Assembly: GCA_029863245.1 (NCBI GenBank)
Contig: JAOTVV010000013.1
Location: 26,234-90,233 of the forward strand
Reading direction: 5' to 3'
Length of the DNA stretch: 64,000 bases
Origin: Gemmatimonadota bacterium
GTDB lineage: Bacteria; Gemmatimonadota; Gemmatimonadetes; Gemmatimonadales; GWC2-71-9
The translations under genes and the position numbers were made by a program. A model generated the notes under the pieces. That model was not told where the DNA came from, did not search any database, and worked only from the letters and a program-made list of their open reading frames with translations. Positions 17,584 through 25,718 of this stretch are shown here, piece by piece (position 1 is the stretch's first letter; every line of letters starts with the position of its first letter).

Positions 17584-18564
17584 ATGCGTGCCGTGGTGAC
17601 GGGTGGCGCAGGCTTTATCGGAAGCCACCTCATCGAGCACCTCCTGGCCCGCGGCGACGAGGTGATCTGCATCGAGCATGCGGAGGCGGACACGCGATGG
17701 ATATCCGGCCTGTCGATCGACTACCGAGACCACGGAGTGGAGCGTACTGCTCAGCTCTGCGCGGCCCTGGACGGGGCCGACGTGGTGTTCCACCTCGCCG
17801 GCCTCACCCAGGCACGACGCTCCTCGGATTACTACGCCGTGAATACCGAAGGGACCGCCCATCTGCTCGAGGCTGCTTCTCAACTCGGGAGCCGAGCGCC
17901 GCGGATCATTCTTGCCTCCTCGCTAGCGGCGGTCGGTCCCGGCCAGCGGGGGAAGCCCATCACCCTCGCGGACGTGCCGCGCCCGCTGTCACACTACGGC
18001 CGCTCCAAGCTCCTGGCCGAGGTGATGATGCGGGCGTACCGAGATAGCGTCCCCGGCGTGATTCTCAGGCTTCCGGCTGTCTACGGGCCGCGGGAGCGTG
18101 CGGTGCTCACGTTCTTCCGAATGGTGCAGCGCGGCATCGCGCTCACGGTAGGCGACTGGAGCCGTGAGGTGAGCATGCTGTACGTGAGCGACCTGGTGGA
18201 CGGCTTTGTGGCTGCGGCTTCGAACCGTGATGCCGTCGGCCACACCTTCTACCTCGCGCACCCGGAACCATTGTCGTGGCGCCATTTTGCCGAGGTCGTT
18301 GCACGCGAACTGGGTCGTGACCCCGTCTTGGTGAGCGTGCCTCAGACAATTGCCCGCGTCGTGGCGCTCGGCGCCGAAGCCGGGGCGCTGGTCCGTCGTA
18401 CCGCCGCGATCCTCAACCGCGACCGCATCAAAGAGATCTTCCAACCGGGCTGGGTATGTGACGTTTCGCTCGCCATCGAGCGCCTCGGATTTCGACCCCG
18501 GTACCCGCTGACAGACGGCGTGCACGCGACGGCGGTCTGGTATCGGGAGGCAGGATGGATCTGA
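17584..18564 (+). CDS. NAD(P)-dependent epimerase/dehydratase (extended SDR)
   Basis: 326 residues. The Rossmann motif TGGAGFIGSHLIEHL is at the N-terminus, FHLAGLT follows, and the catalytic YGRSK has a Ser-rich strand (LASSLAAVG) before it. The C-terminal part matches NAD-dependent sugar epimerase/dehydratases. GAGGAGAG lies before the ATG. It overlaps the PAP2 gene by 10 bases and so heads a coupled cluster of four genes. The neighbouring PAP2 enzyme suggests work on a lipid-linked or sterol/isoprenoid substrate (inference); 3-beta-hydroxysteroid-type SDRs share the sequence style. Confidence 0.88.
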   Translation: MRAVVTGGAGFIGSHLIEHLLARGDEVICIEHAEADTRWISGLSIDYRDHGVERTAQLCAALDGADVVFHLAGLTQARRSSDYYAVNTEGTAHLLEAASQLGSRAPRIILASSLAAVGPGQRGKPITLADVPRPLSHYGRSKLLAEVMMRAYRDSVPGVILRLPAVYGPRERAVLTFFRMVQRGIALTVGDWSREVSMLYVSDLVDGFVAAASNRDAVGHTFYLAHPEPLSWRHFAEVVARELGRDPVLVSVPQTIARVVALGAEAGALVRRTAAILNRDRIKEIFQPGWVCDVSLAIERLGFRPRYPLTDGVHATAVWYREAGWI

Positions 18565-19493
18565 AGCCGACCCTGCGTCCGGTCGACCGCGTCGTCATCC
18601 TGTTCAACGCCGCAATCGCTCTCCTGTGGCTGGGTGCGCTGGGACGCGTTGCGTTCGCACCAGTGCTCCTCGTGGCCCAGATCACCGCGGCCGCCGTCCC
18701 GTACCTCACCCTCAAGATCAAGCCGGACGCGTCGAGCTTCGGCCGCGGGATCCGCGAGCTCTACCCCATCGTGCTCATCGTGGTGTCGTGGACCGAGCTG
18801 GGCCTGATTCGGGAGCTCTTCCACGCGGAAGCCCATGACGCCCTCATCGCGTCGCTCGACCTGGCGATTTTCGGGCAGAACCTCCAGGCCATCTGGATGC
18901 CGGCGATGCCCGATGTCTGGTTCAGCGAGACGATGTTCGCGATCTACTTCCTGTACTATCCCATGGTGTTCGGCACGCCACTGATCGTGTTCTTCGCCAA
19001 GCGGTGGACCGACTTGCGAGACATCGTGTTCCGCCTAACCCTCGCATACTTGGCGTGCTTCGCCATCTACGTCGTGTTCCCCGTGGAGGGTCCGAGCCAT
19101 TCGGCAACGCGATATGTCGGGGACCTCGCGCAAGGGTTCTTCTACCGGCTCTCCACCGGTGCGGTCCACGCAGGCGACTCGCTGGGCACGGCGTTCCCGA
19201 GCTCGCATGTCGTCGGGGTGGTCACCATGGCGCTGCTGGCCCTCACATGGTTCTCCCGCCCGGTGGCAATCGTGTACGTTGTTCTCGCCGCCGGCGTGAC
19301 AGTCTCCACTGTGTACACTCAAAACCACTTCGCCGTCGATGCAGCTGCGGGCGTCGTATATGCGCTGGTGCTCTGGGCGCTCGTGCCGATTGTCGCATGG
19401 CTGCTGGCATCGCGGAACGCCAGGGCGCCGAAGCTCCAAGCGGCGCGAGCCGCGACAGACCTCGAGGATGCTGTGACGAGAGGGGAGTCGTGA
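18555..19493 (+). CDS. PAP2 superfamily membrane phosphatase/phosphotransferase
   Basis: 312 residues with about six membrane segments. The acid-phosphatase-type motifs sit in TAFPSSHVVG near residue 214 and NHFAVDAAAG near 258. The order and the aromatic-rich middle (FSETMFAIYFLYYPMV) resemble PAP2-type inositolphosphotransferases (AUR1/Ipt-like) rather than soluble phosphatases. Likely action: dephosphorylation or head-group transfer on a lipid at the periplasmic face. It overlaps both neighbours (10 bases and 4 bases), so translation is coupled. Confidence 0.87.
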   Translation: MDLKPTLRPVDRVVILFNAAIALLWLGALGRVAFAPVLLVAQITAAAVPYLTLKIKPDASSFGRGIRELYPIVLIVVSWTELGLIRELFHAEAHDALIASLDLAIFGQNLQAIWMPAMPDVWFSETMFAIYFLYYPMVFGTPLIVFFAKRWTDLRDIVFRLTLAYLACFAIYVVFPVEGPSHSATRYVGDLAQGFFYRLSTGAVHAGDSLGTAFPSSHVVGVVTMALLALTWFSRPVAIVYVVLAAGVTVSTVYTQNHFAVDAAAGVVYALVLWALVPIVAWLLASRNARAPKLQAARAATDLEDAVTRGES

Positions 19494-20488
19494 GCGCGCG
19501 CGTCCTCGTGACCGGGGCCTCCGGCTTCATTGGATCGTACTTGACTCGCCGGCTCCTCAGTGACGACATCCCGGTGCGCGTGCTGGTCCGCAATCCCGCC
19601 AAGCTCTCACCAGACGTCCGGGAAAAGGTGGAGGTGATTCAGGGGGACATCGCCAACCCAGACGTAGCAGCTCTCATGTCACGCGCAACCGAGAACGTGC
19701 ACACGGTCTATCACCTTGCCGCGTGTGCCCGCGCCTGGAGCCGCGATCCGAACGAGTTCTGGCGCGCAAATGTCGACGCCGTGAACGCACTCCTCGAGGG
19801 GTCAGAACGACACGGGGTCGCGCGTCTGGTGCACGTGTCCACGGTGCTCACGCTCACGCCGCACCGGCACGCGCCAGTGCAGGGATCGGCAGCCCAGCCA
19901 ACACCATACGAGTCCACCAAGTCGGAGGGAGAGCAACTCGTCGAGGCGTACGCCGCAGCGGGTCGGCATGCAGTGATCGTTCACCCCACGCGGGTGTTCG
20001 GCCCTGGTCCCCTCAACGACGCCAATGGCGTCACCAAGGCGATCGCCCTCTACGTGGCTGGACGGTTACGCGTGCGGTTGGCCGATCACGACGTGCAGGC
20101 GAACTACGTCCACGCGGACGACGTGGCGGAGGGGATGCTTCGCGCCGCCGAGCACGGCCACAACGGCACGCACTACGTTCTCGGAGGGGAGAACGCCTCG
20201 TTTCGAGAGTTCCTGGAAATCGTGGCAGAGATTGCAGACGTGCGACGATTCACGATTCCTCTCCCCCGCGGCGTCGCCATGTCGGTGGCCCGGATCGCGG
20301 AGACGTGGGGCCGTATGGGTGGCACTGTACCCATCACGCGGGGGTGGATTCGGATCTTCCTCGAGGACCGGCGCGTGGACATCGAGCCGGCCCGCCGAGA
20401 CCTCGGGTACAGGCCTCGATCCCTACGCGACGGATTGGCTGGAACCATCCGGTGGCTGGAAGGCAAGCCGAAGGAGACCGCAGCGTGA
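19490..20488 (+). CDS. NAD(P)-dependent epimerase/dehydratase (extended SDR), second copy
   Basis: 332 residues. It has the Rossmann motif TGASGFIGSYLTRRL, YHLAACARAW, and a catalytic Tyr/Lys in TPYESTKSEGEQ. The start is GTG at 19490, whose last two bases belong to the stop of the PAP2 gene. It is related to but clearly distinct from the first epimerase of the cluster. The HAACARAW region resembles dihydroflavonol-reductase-like or hopanoid-associated epimerases, so a role in lipid or terpenoid modification is possible; this is inference. Confidence 0.87.
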   Translation: MSARVLVTGASGFIGSYLTRRLLSDDIPVRVLVRNPAKLSPDVREKVEVIQGDIANPDVAALMSRATENVHTVYHLAACARAWSRDPNEFWRANVDAVNALLEGSERHGVARLVHVSTVLTLTPHRHAPVQGSAAQPTPYESTKSEGEQLVEAYAAAGRHAVIVHPTRVFGPGPLNDANGVTKAIALYVAGRLRVRLADHDVQANYVHADDVAEGMLRAAEHGHNGTHYVLGGENASFREFLEIVAEIADVRRFTIPLPRGVAMSVARIAETWGRMGGTVPITRGWIRIFLEDRRVDIEPARRDLGYRPRSLRDGLAGTIRWLEGKPKETAA

Positions 20489-21183
20489 CGACATCGGAAT
20501 CATCGGTCCACCATCGAGCCCGGACACCAATCCTGCTCGTCACCGCCACCGTCGTTCTCGCGCTGCTGTACTACTTTGGTCGCGCCGACACCATCGGTGT
20601 GCTGTCCGGAGACAGGGGATGGCAGGTGATGACGCCGGGCGTCCGCTCCGCACGCCTGCATTACCTGTTGTCCGCCGTCCTCCTCGGGATCGTACCCCTC
20701 GTCGTCGCCCGATTCGCGTGCGGCATCAGGCTGCGCGAGCTGGGGCTCGGCCTGGGACGCTGGCGCGAGGGGTTGGTCTGGCTCGCCATCGGCGTGCCGT
20801 TGGCGGTCCTTGCTGGAAAGATCGCTGCCGGGCAGTCGGCAATGCAGGCCGTATATCCCCTGGATCCCACGATTGGCCCCGGTTGGGAGTTCCTGCCCTA
20901 CGCGGTTGCCGCGTTCCTGTACTTCGGGAGCTGGGAGATCCTGTTCCGCAGCGTGCTGCTCTTCGGTCTCGCGCCATCCATGGGCGGAACGAGCGCCAAC
21001 GCCGTGCAAACTGGCCTCGCAGTGACCGCACATTTCGGTCGGGCGCTCAACGAAGTGTTCTCGGCACTACCAGCGAGCTTCGTGTTCGGCTACGTCACGC
21101 TTCGCGTCCGATCGATCTGGTACGTGGCACTCATCCACTGGACGGTCGCAATGAGCATGGAGTGGTTCATCCTGACCGGCTAG
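20485..21183 (+). CDS. CPBP-family intramembrane protein
   Basis: 232 residues with about seven membrane segments. The conserved motif region is degenerate: SWEILFRSVLLFG in place of EExxxR (only one Glu), then TAHFGRALNEVF with the motif 2 His, and ALIHWTVAMS with the motif 3 His. CPBP/Abi proteins are intramembrane glutamic peptidases of the Rce1 type; with the first Glu missing, activity is uncertain. The start is GTG at 20485, overlapping the preceding stop. It runs tail to tail into the minus-strand MBL gene, with the two TAG stops overlapping. Confidence 0.82.
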   Translation: MTTSESSVHHRARTPILLVTATVVLALLYYFGRADTIGVLSGDRGWQVMTPGVRSARLHYLLSAVLLGIVPLVVARFACGIRLRELGLGLGRWREGLVWLAIGVPLAVLAGKIAAGQSAMQAVYPLDPTIGPGWEFLPYAVAAFLYFGSWEILFRSVLLFGLAPSMGGTSANAVQTGLAVTAHFGRALNEVFSALPASFVFGYVTLRVRSIWYVALIHWTVAMSMEWFILTG

Positions 21184-22118
21184 AACACATCCAGGTCTCG
21201 ACCGAACACGACCGATCCATCGTAGCCCCGCCGGATTTCGGCAACGAGCTCATCCGGCGTCGTGCCCCACAACAACTGGTGGTAGAGCACGAGCAGCTTC
21301 GGGCGGGCGCGAGCTGCCACGGCAGCCAACTCGCTCGCCGACGTGTGCGATCGGGCATGGTAGCGCTGCCATTCGGGAGCGCGGCGCGAAAATCCCGCGT
21401 CCGAATAGACTTCGTGCACCATGATGTCGCACCCGGCACACGCCGTGACCACGCTGTCATGCGGCCGCGTATCGCCGGACACGACGATCACACGGTCCGC
21501 CGTCTCGAACCGATACCCGTACGCCACCGGCCAGTCCTCGTGTGCCACGGCAATAGCGGTAACCGTGACGTTGGAATCGCGATAGACGACACCCGGCCGA
21601 ATCTCCCGAGCGTCGACGCGATAGCCGGTGGCATTCTGCGGCTGCAGCCCGTCCACCCGACGACGGATATCCGCTTCGTATGCCGCTACCAGGTGCCGTG
21701 TCATGGCCTCCGTCCCCGGCGGACCGAACACCTGGAGCGGGCGCTCGCGCTCCAGCACCCACGGTGTCAGGATCAGGTCCGGGAGCCCGACCGTGTGATC
21801 GCTATGTAGATGAGTGAGAAACACCCGATCGAGCCGCTTCGGCTCGAGGGCGCCGATCCCGGCTTGCGCGGCAGCGGCGGCGGCTCGACGCACCACCCCG
21901 GGTCCCGCGTCGACCACGTACGCCGTGCCGTTGACCACCACAGCGACGGCCGGGCCCGCACGGTCTGGTTCGGCATTCGGGGTGCCGGTCCCCAACAGCA
22001 CGACGTACGTTCCGCGGGCGTAGTCCACGGGCCCGGCAGACCCGGTCTCCGACCGATCGCTCCCCGGCGGAGTGCACGCGGCAGCAGCAGCGATCGCCAC
22101 CCACGCGAGGTGTCTCAA
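21180..22118 (-). CDS. metallo-beta-lactamase-fold lipoprotein, RNase Z-like
   Basis: 312 residues. The zinc motif HLHSDHTVGLPDL is intact, with later ligands in VAHEDW, SGDTRP and YHQLLWG. It resembles ribonuclease Z / arylsulfatase-type MBL enzymes. The N-terminus LRHLAWVAIAAAAAC is a lipobox, so a periplasmic hydrolase rather than a tRNA-processing enzyme is likely. The start is uncertain: TTG at 22118 overlaps the preceding stop and has GGTGGG upstream; GTG codons at 22127 and 22148 are in frame. Substrate unknown. Confidence 0.85.
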   Translation of the reverse strand: MRHLAWVAIAAAAACTPPGSDRSETGSAGPVDYARGTYVVLLGTGTPNAEPDRAGPAVAVVVNGTAYVVDAGPGVVRRAAAAAAQAGIGALEPKRLDRVFLTHLHSDHTVGLPDLILTPWVLERERPLQVFGPPGTEAMTRHLVAAYEADIRRRVDGLQPQNATGYRVDAREIRPGVVYRDSNVTVTAIAVAHEDWPVAYGYRFETADRVIVVSGDTRPHDSVVTACAGCDIMVHEVYSDAGFSRRAPEWQRYHARSHTSASELAAVAARARPKLLVLYHQLLWGTTPDELVAEIRRGYDGSVVFGRDLDVF

Positions 22119-22624
22119 AAGTCCCACCCCAAGCTGATCCCACCCCACAGAAACGCCTCATCTGTCGTGAACACCGGTGTGCACGCCGCGCGGAAGAACA
22201 GCCCGCGGGCCCGTGGCTGGAACTGATATCCCACCGACGCCGTGCCGTAGGCGTACACGTTGTTGACAGCTTCGATCACCCATACGTCGATCGCGTACAG
22301 CAGCCCGCCGCCCGCGGCCAGACGCAGTGAGTGTTGACGCGAGCCCAGCGCGGTACCGAGCATGCCGAACCCCCCCACGTACTGCACGCTCTGGAACGGC
22401 AATCCCCCCACACCCACCCGTACGTTCAAGTGCTCACTAAGCTCACGCTCATAGTTGAACGAATAGACCAGGCCGCTCCCGAATGCTTCCACGTAGAGCC
22501 GATTTGGAGCAACCGGCAGTGCCTGTGCGCTGACTGGCGGGGTCGAAACGGCACCGAACAGCACCAGAGCGGTGGCAATGACCCTGGCCAACTGCCTGAG
22601 TGGCGGACTCGTTGCAGCGTTCAT
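22115..22624 (-). CDS. secreted small beta-barrel-like protein
   Basis: 169 residues with a signal peptide ending PPVSAQ. The mature part has alternating polar/aromatic strands (LYVEAFGSGLVYSFNYER, AYGTASVGYQF) and ends GGISLGWDF with a terminal Phe, typical of outer-membrane barrels. It has no recognisable family. It sits upstream of and overlaps the MBL lipoprotein gene. Confidence 0.75.
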   Translation of the reverse strand: MNAATSPPLRQLARVIATALVLFGAVSTPPVSAQALPVAPNRLYVEAFGSGLVYSFNYERELSEHLNVRVGVGGLPFQSVQYVGGFGMLGTALGSRQHSLRLAAGGGLLYAIDVWVIEAVNNVYAYGTASVGYQFQPRARGLFFRAACTPVFTTDEAFLWGGISLGWDF

Positions 22625-22672
22625 CGGGAATGAAGCTCCAGTACGAGGGGGTGGAACCAGGAACGTATCCCG

Positions 22673-23023
22673 TCAATCGAAGGCGGGAGTGAACCGTGAC
22701 CTGGCGTGCCATATATCTGCATGCGCGCCAGGGAATACCGCAACCGCGCGCACCAAACGGGAGCTGAACAACACAGCCCTAAACAGCGGAGCGACAGCTC
22801 GTGGGACCGAGCTGCCGCTCCATGCGCGCCGACTGCCGGCTGCTGCGGGGAACACGACCTCCAACCGGACCGCGCCGAGATTGCCCGTGAGTGCCTTGTT
22901 GACGGCCTCCCACACGGTGTAGACGAGCGGTACGCCGATCAACACGAACGCACTGATGGCGGCGACCAGTGCGGTCGATCCGTGCGCTGTCTGGACAAGC
23001 GGCGAGGAGTTTGGAGAACGCAC
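22673..23023 (-). CDS. possible small single-span membrane protein
   Basis: 116 residues from a GTG start. The first half holds one good membrane helix, ALVAAISAFVLIGVPLVYTV, followed by WEAVNKALTGN, a layout common in small membrane proteins. The second half (Arg/Ala/Val-rich) looks less natural, so the true gene may be broken or the C-terminus may be frame-shifted. The ribosome-binding site is weak. It fills most of the 513-base gap between the kinase and the barrel gene; nothing else is seen there apart from the hairpin at 23103. Confidence 0.4.
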   Translation of the reverse strand: MRSPNSSPLVQTAHGSTALVAAISAFVLIGVPLVYTVWEAVNKALTGNLGAVRLEVVFPAAAGSRRAWSGSSVPRAVAPLFRAVLFSSRLVRAVAVFPGAHADIWHARSRFTPAFD

Positions 23024-23102
23024 CCCGGAACGTCTAGGGTGGCGGTACCGGAACGGTCGTTGCCCTGGTCAACGGTTCTCGAGCGGCGCACCCGGTGGCG
23101 AC

Positions 23103-23122
23103 GCGATGCCGGCGAGCATCGC
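23103..23122 (-). terminator. hairpin downstream of the kinase-TPR gene
   Basis: A 7-bp perfect stem (GCGATGC with GCATCGC) closes a 6-base loop, 16 bases beyond the kinase stop on the minus strand. No T-run. Confidence 0.4.
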
Positions 23123-23137
23123 AGCCACGTCAGACAC

Positions 23138-25267
23138 TCATGAGAGGTGGAGCAGTGCGCGAAACTGCGGGTGATCGCGAATCGGATCGAGATCGGGATC
23201 TCGGTCGAGCCATGCCCGGTTGAAGAAACCGGCACGAATGGCCGTCTCGAGGCTCGCGATCGCCTTGTCGACCTCTCCCTCCAGGGAATAGAGGCATGCC
23301 ACGTTGTACGAGACACCGGCGTCGTCCGGGTCGATCGCCACTGCGCGAGTCGCCCACTCGAGTCCCTCAGGCCTCCTTCCCAGCCTGCACAGCGAGACGG
23401 CCCCCATCGTCACGGCCCTGGCATCGTCGTCATGGAACTCGAGGTGGCGTTCCACAGCACCCAGTGCCTCCCGATATGCGATGCGTGCCTCACCTTCCCG
23501 CTTGAGTGCGGCAAGGCACTGGGCCTTGAAGAAGGCGGCCTGGAAATCGTCACGCACTTCGGCAGCCCGCTCGAACAGCTGAGCCGCGAGCTCCAGCTTT
23601 CCCTGCTGAAAGCAGGCCCGCGCGTAGAAGTAGCGGGCTTCGTACAGGTTCGGGTCCAGGTGAATGGCGGTCTCGAATTCACGTTGGCCCTCGTCGGCTT
23701 TCCCACCATGCAGGAGTGCCAGTCCGCGAGAGACGTGAGCTTCCGCCAGCCCAGCATCCAGTTCGAGCGCTCGGCGGCTGGCCGTCTCCGCTCGCTCCAA
23801 GTCCCGCGGGTCGGAGCCCCAGTACATGTACAGAATGGCGCAGCAATCGGCCAACCCCGCGTGGGCCAGTGCGTACAGTGGGTCGAGCTCGATCGCCCGC
23901 TGGAACATCCGCCGAGCGTCATGGAGGCTCTTCCGTCGAAACCGATGAAACAACTGTCGTCCCCGGAGGTAGAAGTCGTACGCCTCGACCCGAGTGGTGG
24001 GTGGCCTGACAAGGGGGCGGCGGTCTTCATCCTGCATCACGACCCGCAATGCCTGGACGATGCTCTGTGCGATCTCGTCCTGAATCGCGAATACGTCGGC
24101 CAGCTCCCGATCGTATCGCTCGGACCAGAGGTGACAGCCATCGTCGACGCTCACCAGTTGTGCGGTGATGCGGAGTCGGTTTCCGACTTTACGAACGCTC
24201 CCTTCCAGTACGGTATCGACCGCCAGCAAGCCGCCGATCTCCCTGACGTCCGTTTCCTTTCCCTTGAACTGAAACGCCGACGTGCGCGCCGCGACGCGCA
24301 TGGCACGCACCTTGCTCAGGGCATTGGTGATCTCCTCGGCAATGCCGTCGCTGAAATACTCGTTCTCCGGATCGGCACTCATGTTCGTGAACGGCAAGAC
24401 TGCTATGGAGTGCCGAGCACCGATCGGCGCCGCGATCTCCCCGGTGCGCAGTGCGGTCGCGAACTCGTCGGCAGTCCGAAATCGCTGGTCGCGATCTTGA
24501 GCGAGCGCACGGACCAGGATCTGCTCGACCACGCGAGGCAGGGCATCCAGCCGACGCCGATGATCCGGTGGAGCCTCGGCAATGCGGCCGAGGCTGGCAG
24601 AACGGGCATCAAGCCAACGTCTCGGTAACTCGCCGACCAACATCTCGTATAGCACACACCCGAGGCTGTACAGATCGGTGCGCTCGTCGAGCTCGCAGTC
24701 ACTGGCAGCCTGCTCGGGGCTCATGTAACCGAGGGTACCGAGCGGGAGACCGGACCGTGTGAGGGCATCTCCCCCCGCCACGTGAATGGCACGCGCAATG
24801 CCGAAGTCGGTGACGACGGCTTCGTCATCAGCGAACAACACGTTCTCCGGCTTGATATCCCGATGCACGACGCCTGAGCCGTGCGCGTAGGAGAGCGCCT
24901 CGGCCACGTCGCCGGCGACACGGAGCGCCTCGGCCAGCGGGCGCGGTCGCTCCGCGACGAGGCGCTTGCGAAGCGACGGACCGGCGACATACGGCATGAC
25001 ATAGTACAGGAGACCCCCTCGGTCTCCGGAGTCGTACAGTGGAACGATGTGCGGGTGACTCAGGTTTGCGGCAATCTGGATTTCCCTGAGAAAGCGCTCG
25101 GACCCGAGACTCTCGCCCAGCTCGGGCTGCAACACCTTGACGGCCACGGGGCGGTCGTGCTTGCGATCGTATGCGAGGAACACGACGGCCATCCCACCCC
25201 GCCCCACTTCTCGCTCGATCTGGTACCGGTCGGCGAGCGCCGACCTGAGTCGCACCTCGAGCTCCAT
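23138..25267 (-). CDS. Ser/Thr protein kinase with TolB-like domain and TPRs
   Basis: 709 residues. An N-terminal Pkn-type kinase spans about 1-275, with glycine loop VGRGGMAVVF, Lys44 in VAVKVL, HRDIKPENVL and VTDFGIAR, all intact. A TolB/adenylate-cyclase-associated domain (IAVLPFTNMSADPENEYFSD onward) covers about 290-420. TPR-like repeats run to the C-terminus (LGLAD, AIHLDPNLYEARYF and similar). No membrane segment is seen, so it is probably cytoplasmic. The start at 25267 has a GGAGGATC box. The leader holds an unusual set of structures (25386-25569). Regulatory target unknown. Confidence 0.92.
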   Translation of the reverse strand: MELEVRLRSALADRYQIEREVGRGGMAVVFLAYDRKHDRPVAVKVLQPELGESLGSERFLREIQIAANLSHPHIVPLYDSGDRGGLLYYVMPYVAGPSLRKRLVAERPRPLAEALRVAGDVAEALSYAHGSGVVHRDIKPENVLFADDEAVVTDFGIARAIHVAGGDALTRSGLPLGTLGYMSPEQAASDCELDERTDLYSLGCVLYEMLVGELPRRWLDARSASLGRIAEAPPDHRRRLDALPRVVEQILVRALAQDRDQRFRTADEFATALRTGEIAAPIGARHSIAVLPFTNMSADPENEYFSDGIAEEITNALSKVRAMRVAARTSAFQFKGKETDVREIGGLLAVDTVLEGSVRKVGNRLRITAQLVSVDDGCHLWSERYDRELADVFAIQDEIAQSIVQALRVVMQDEDRRPLVRPPTTRVEAYDFYLRGRQLFHRFRRKSLHDARRMFQRAIELDPLYALAHAGLADCCAILYMYWGSDPRDLERAETASRRALELDAGLAEAHVSRGLALLHGGKADEGQREFETAIHLDPNLYEARYFYARACFQQGKLELAAQLFERAAEVRDDFQAAFFKAQCLAALKREGEARIAYREALGAVERHLEFHDDDARAVTMGAVSLCRLGRRPEGLEWATRAVAIDPDDAGVSYNVACLYSLEGEVDKAIASLETAIRAGFFNRAWLDRDPDLDPIRDHPQFRALLHLS

Positions 25268-25385
25268 CACACCGATCCTCCGAGATCTACTGCTTCGCAG
25301 AAAACGAAAGATACGGCAGGGACAGACTGAGTGAAACGGTCGCGCGCGGCGGTCGATCGGGGCGAACCGCGGCTCGAATGCCAAA

Positions 25386-25418
25386 CCGCGCCGTCGGTCC
25401 GAACAACCGACGGCGCGG
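25386..25418 (-). terminator. 13-bp perfect GC-rich hairpin in the kinase leader
   Basis: A 13-bp perfect stem (25386-25398 with 25406-25418) closes a 7-base loop, and TTT follows on the minus strand. It lies 119 bases upstream of the kinase start in a divergent region, where a terminator serving a flanking gene is not expected. It may be an attenuator of the kinase transcript. Confidence 0.5.
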
Positions 25419-25427
25419 CTGCTGACC

Positions 25428-25537
25428 TGCGCAACCTGGAGCGATCGCTGTACAGCGCTCGATCAGAGGCGCAGATCGCGGTTCGGTCCTGGATCAGCTA
25501 CCGCAACGGCGATCGCTTGCCCATACCAGGTTGCGCA
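25428..25537. repeat. 12-bp inverted repeat spanning 110 bases
   Basis: TGCGCAACCTGG at 25428-25439 and its exact reverse complement at 25526-25537 flank 86 bases. GCGATCGC occurs just inside each arm. On the minus-strand transcript one arm falls within the short leader ORF and the other lies next to the 13-bp hairpin, so they could compete in folding. A MITE-like element is an alternative. Confidence 0.5.
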
Positions 25538-25556
25538 AGTTTCTAGGGCTAGACAA
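25494..25556 (-). CDS. possible 20-residue leader peptide upstream of kinase
   Basis: A TTG codon at 25556 lies 7 bases after a perfect AGGAGG and opens a frame reading MSSPRNLRNLVWASDRRCGS, then TGA. The NLRNLVW segment is encoded by one arm of the 12-bp inverted repeat. The gene-leader-hairpin-gene order is that of an attenuated operon. There is no homology support; the perfect ribosome-binding site is the main evidence. Confidence 0.3.
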   Translation of the reverse strand: MSSPRNLRNLVWASDRRCGS

Positions 25557-25569
25557 TGGATCACCTCCT
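25557..25569 (-). promoter_or_regulatory. 13-base full-length Shine-Dalgarno sequence
   Basis: Minus strand reads AGGAGGTGATCCA, complementary over all 13 bases to the usual 3' end of 16S rRNA. It is the longest such match I noticed in the window and is placed for translation of the short leader ORF. The flanks do not resemble 16S rRNA, so it is not an rRNA fragment. Confidence 0.5.
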
Positions 25570-25718
25570 CTCAAGAGTTCCGAAGGCGGGCGTGAACATC
25601 TGTATGCATAGGACGAAATTGGCGTCGAGGCAATACCCTGGACGCGACGATTCCGGTACCATTCCTTTCTACGGTTGCTCGACCGCCACAAGCTCACGTC
25701 CCCTCAAGCACTCGACCT

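Noticed and set aside
25557..25569. A fragment of the 16S rRNA 3' end.
   Set aside because: Only 13 bases match; the flanks do not resemble 16S rRNA. Read on the minus strand it is a very good Shine-Dalgarno.
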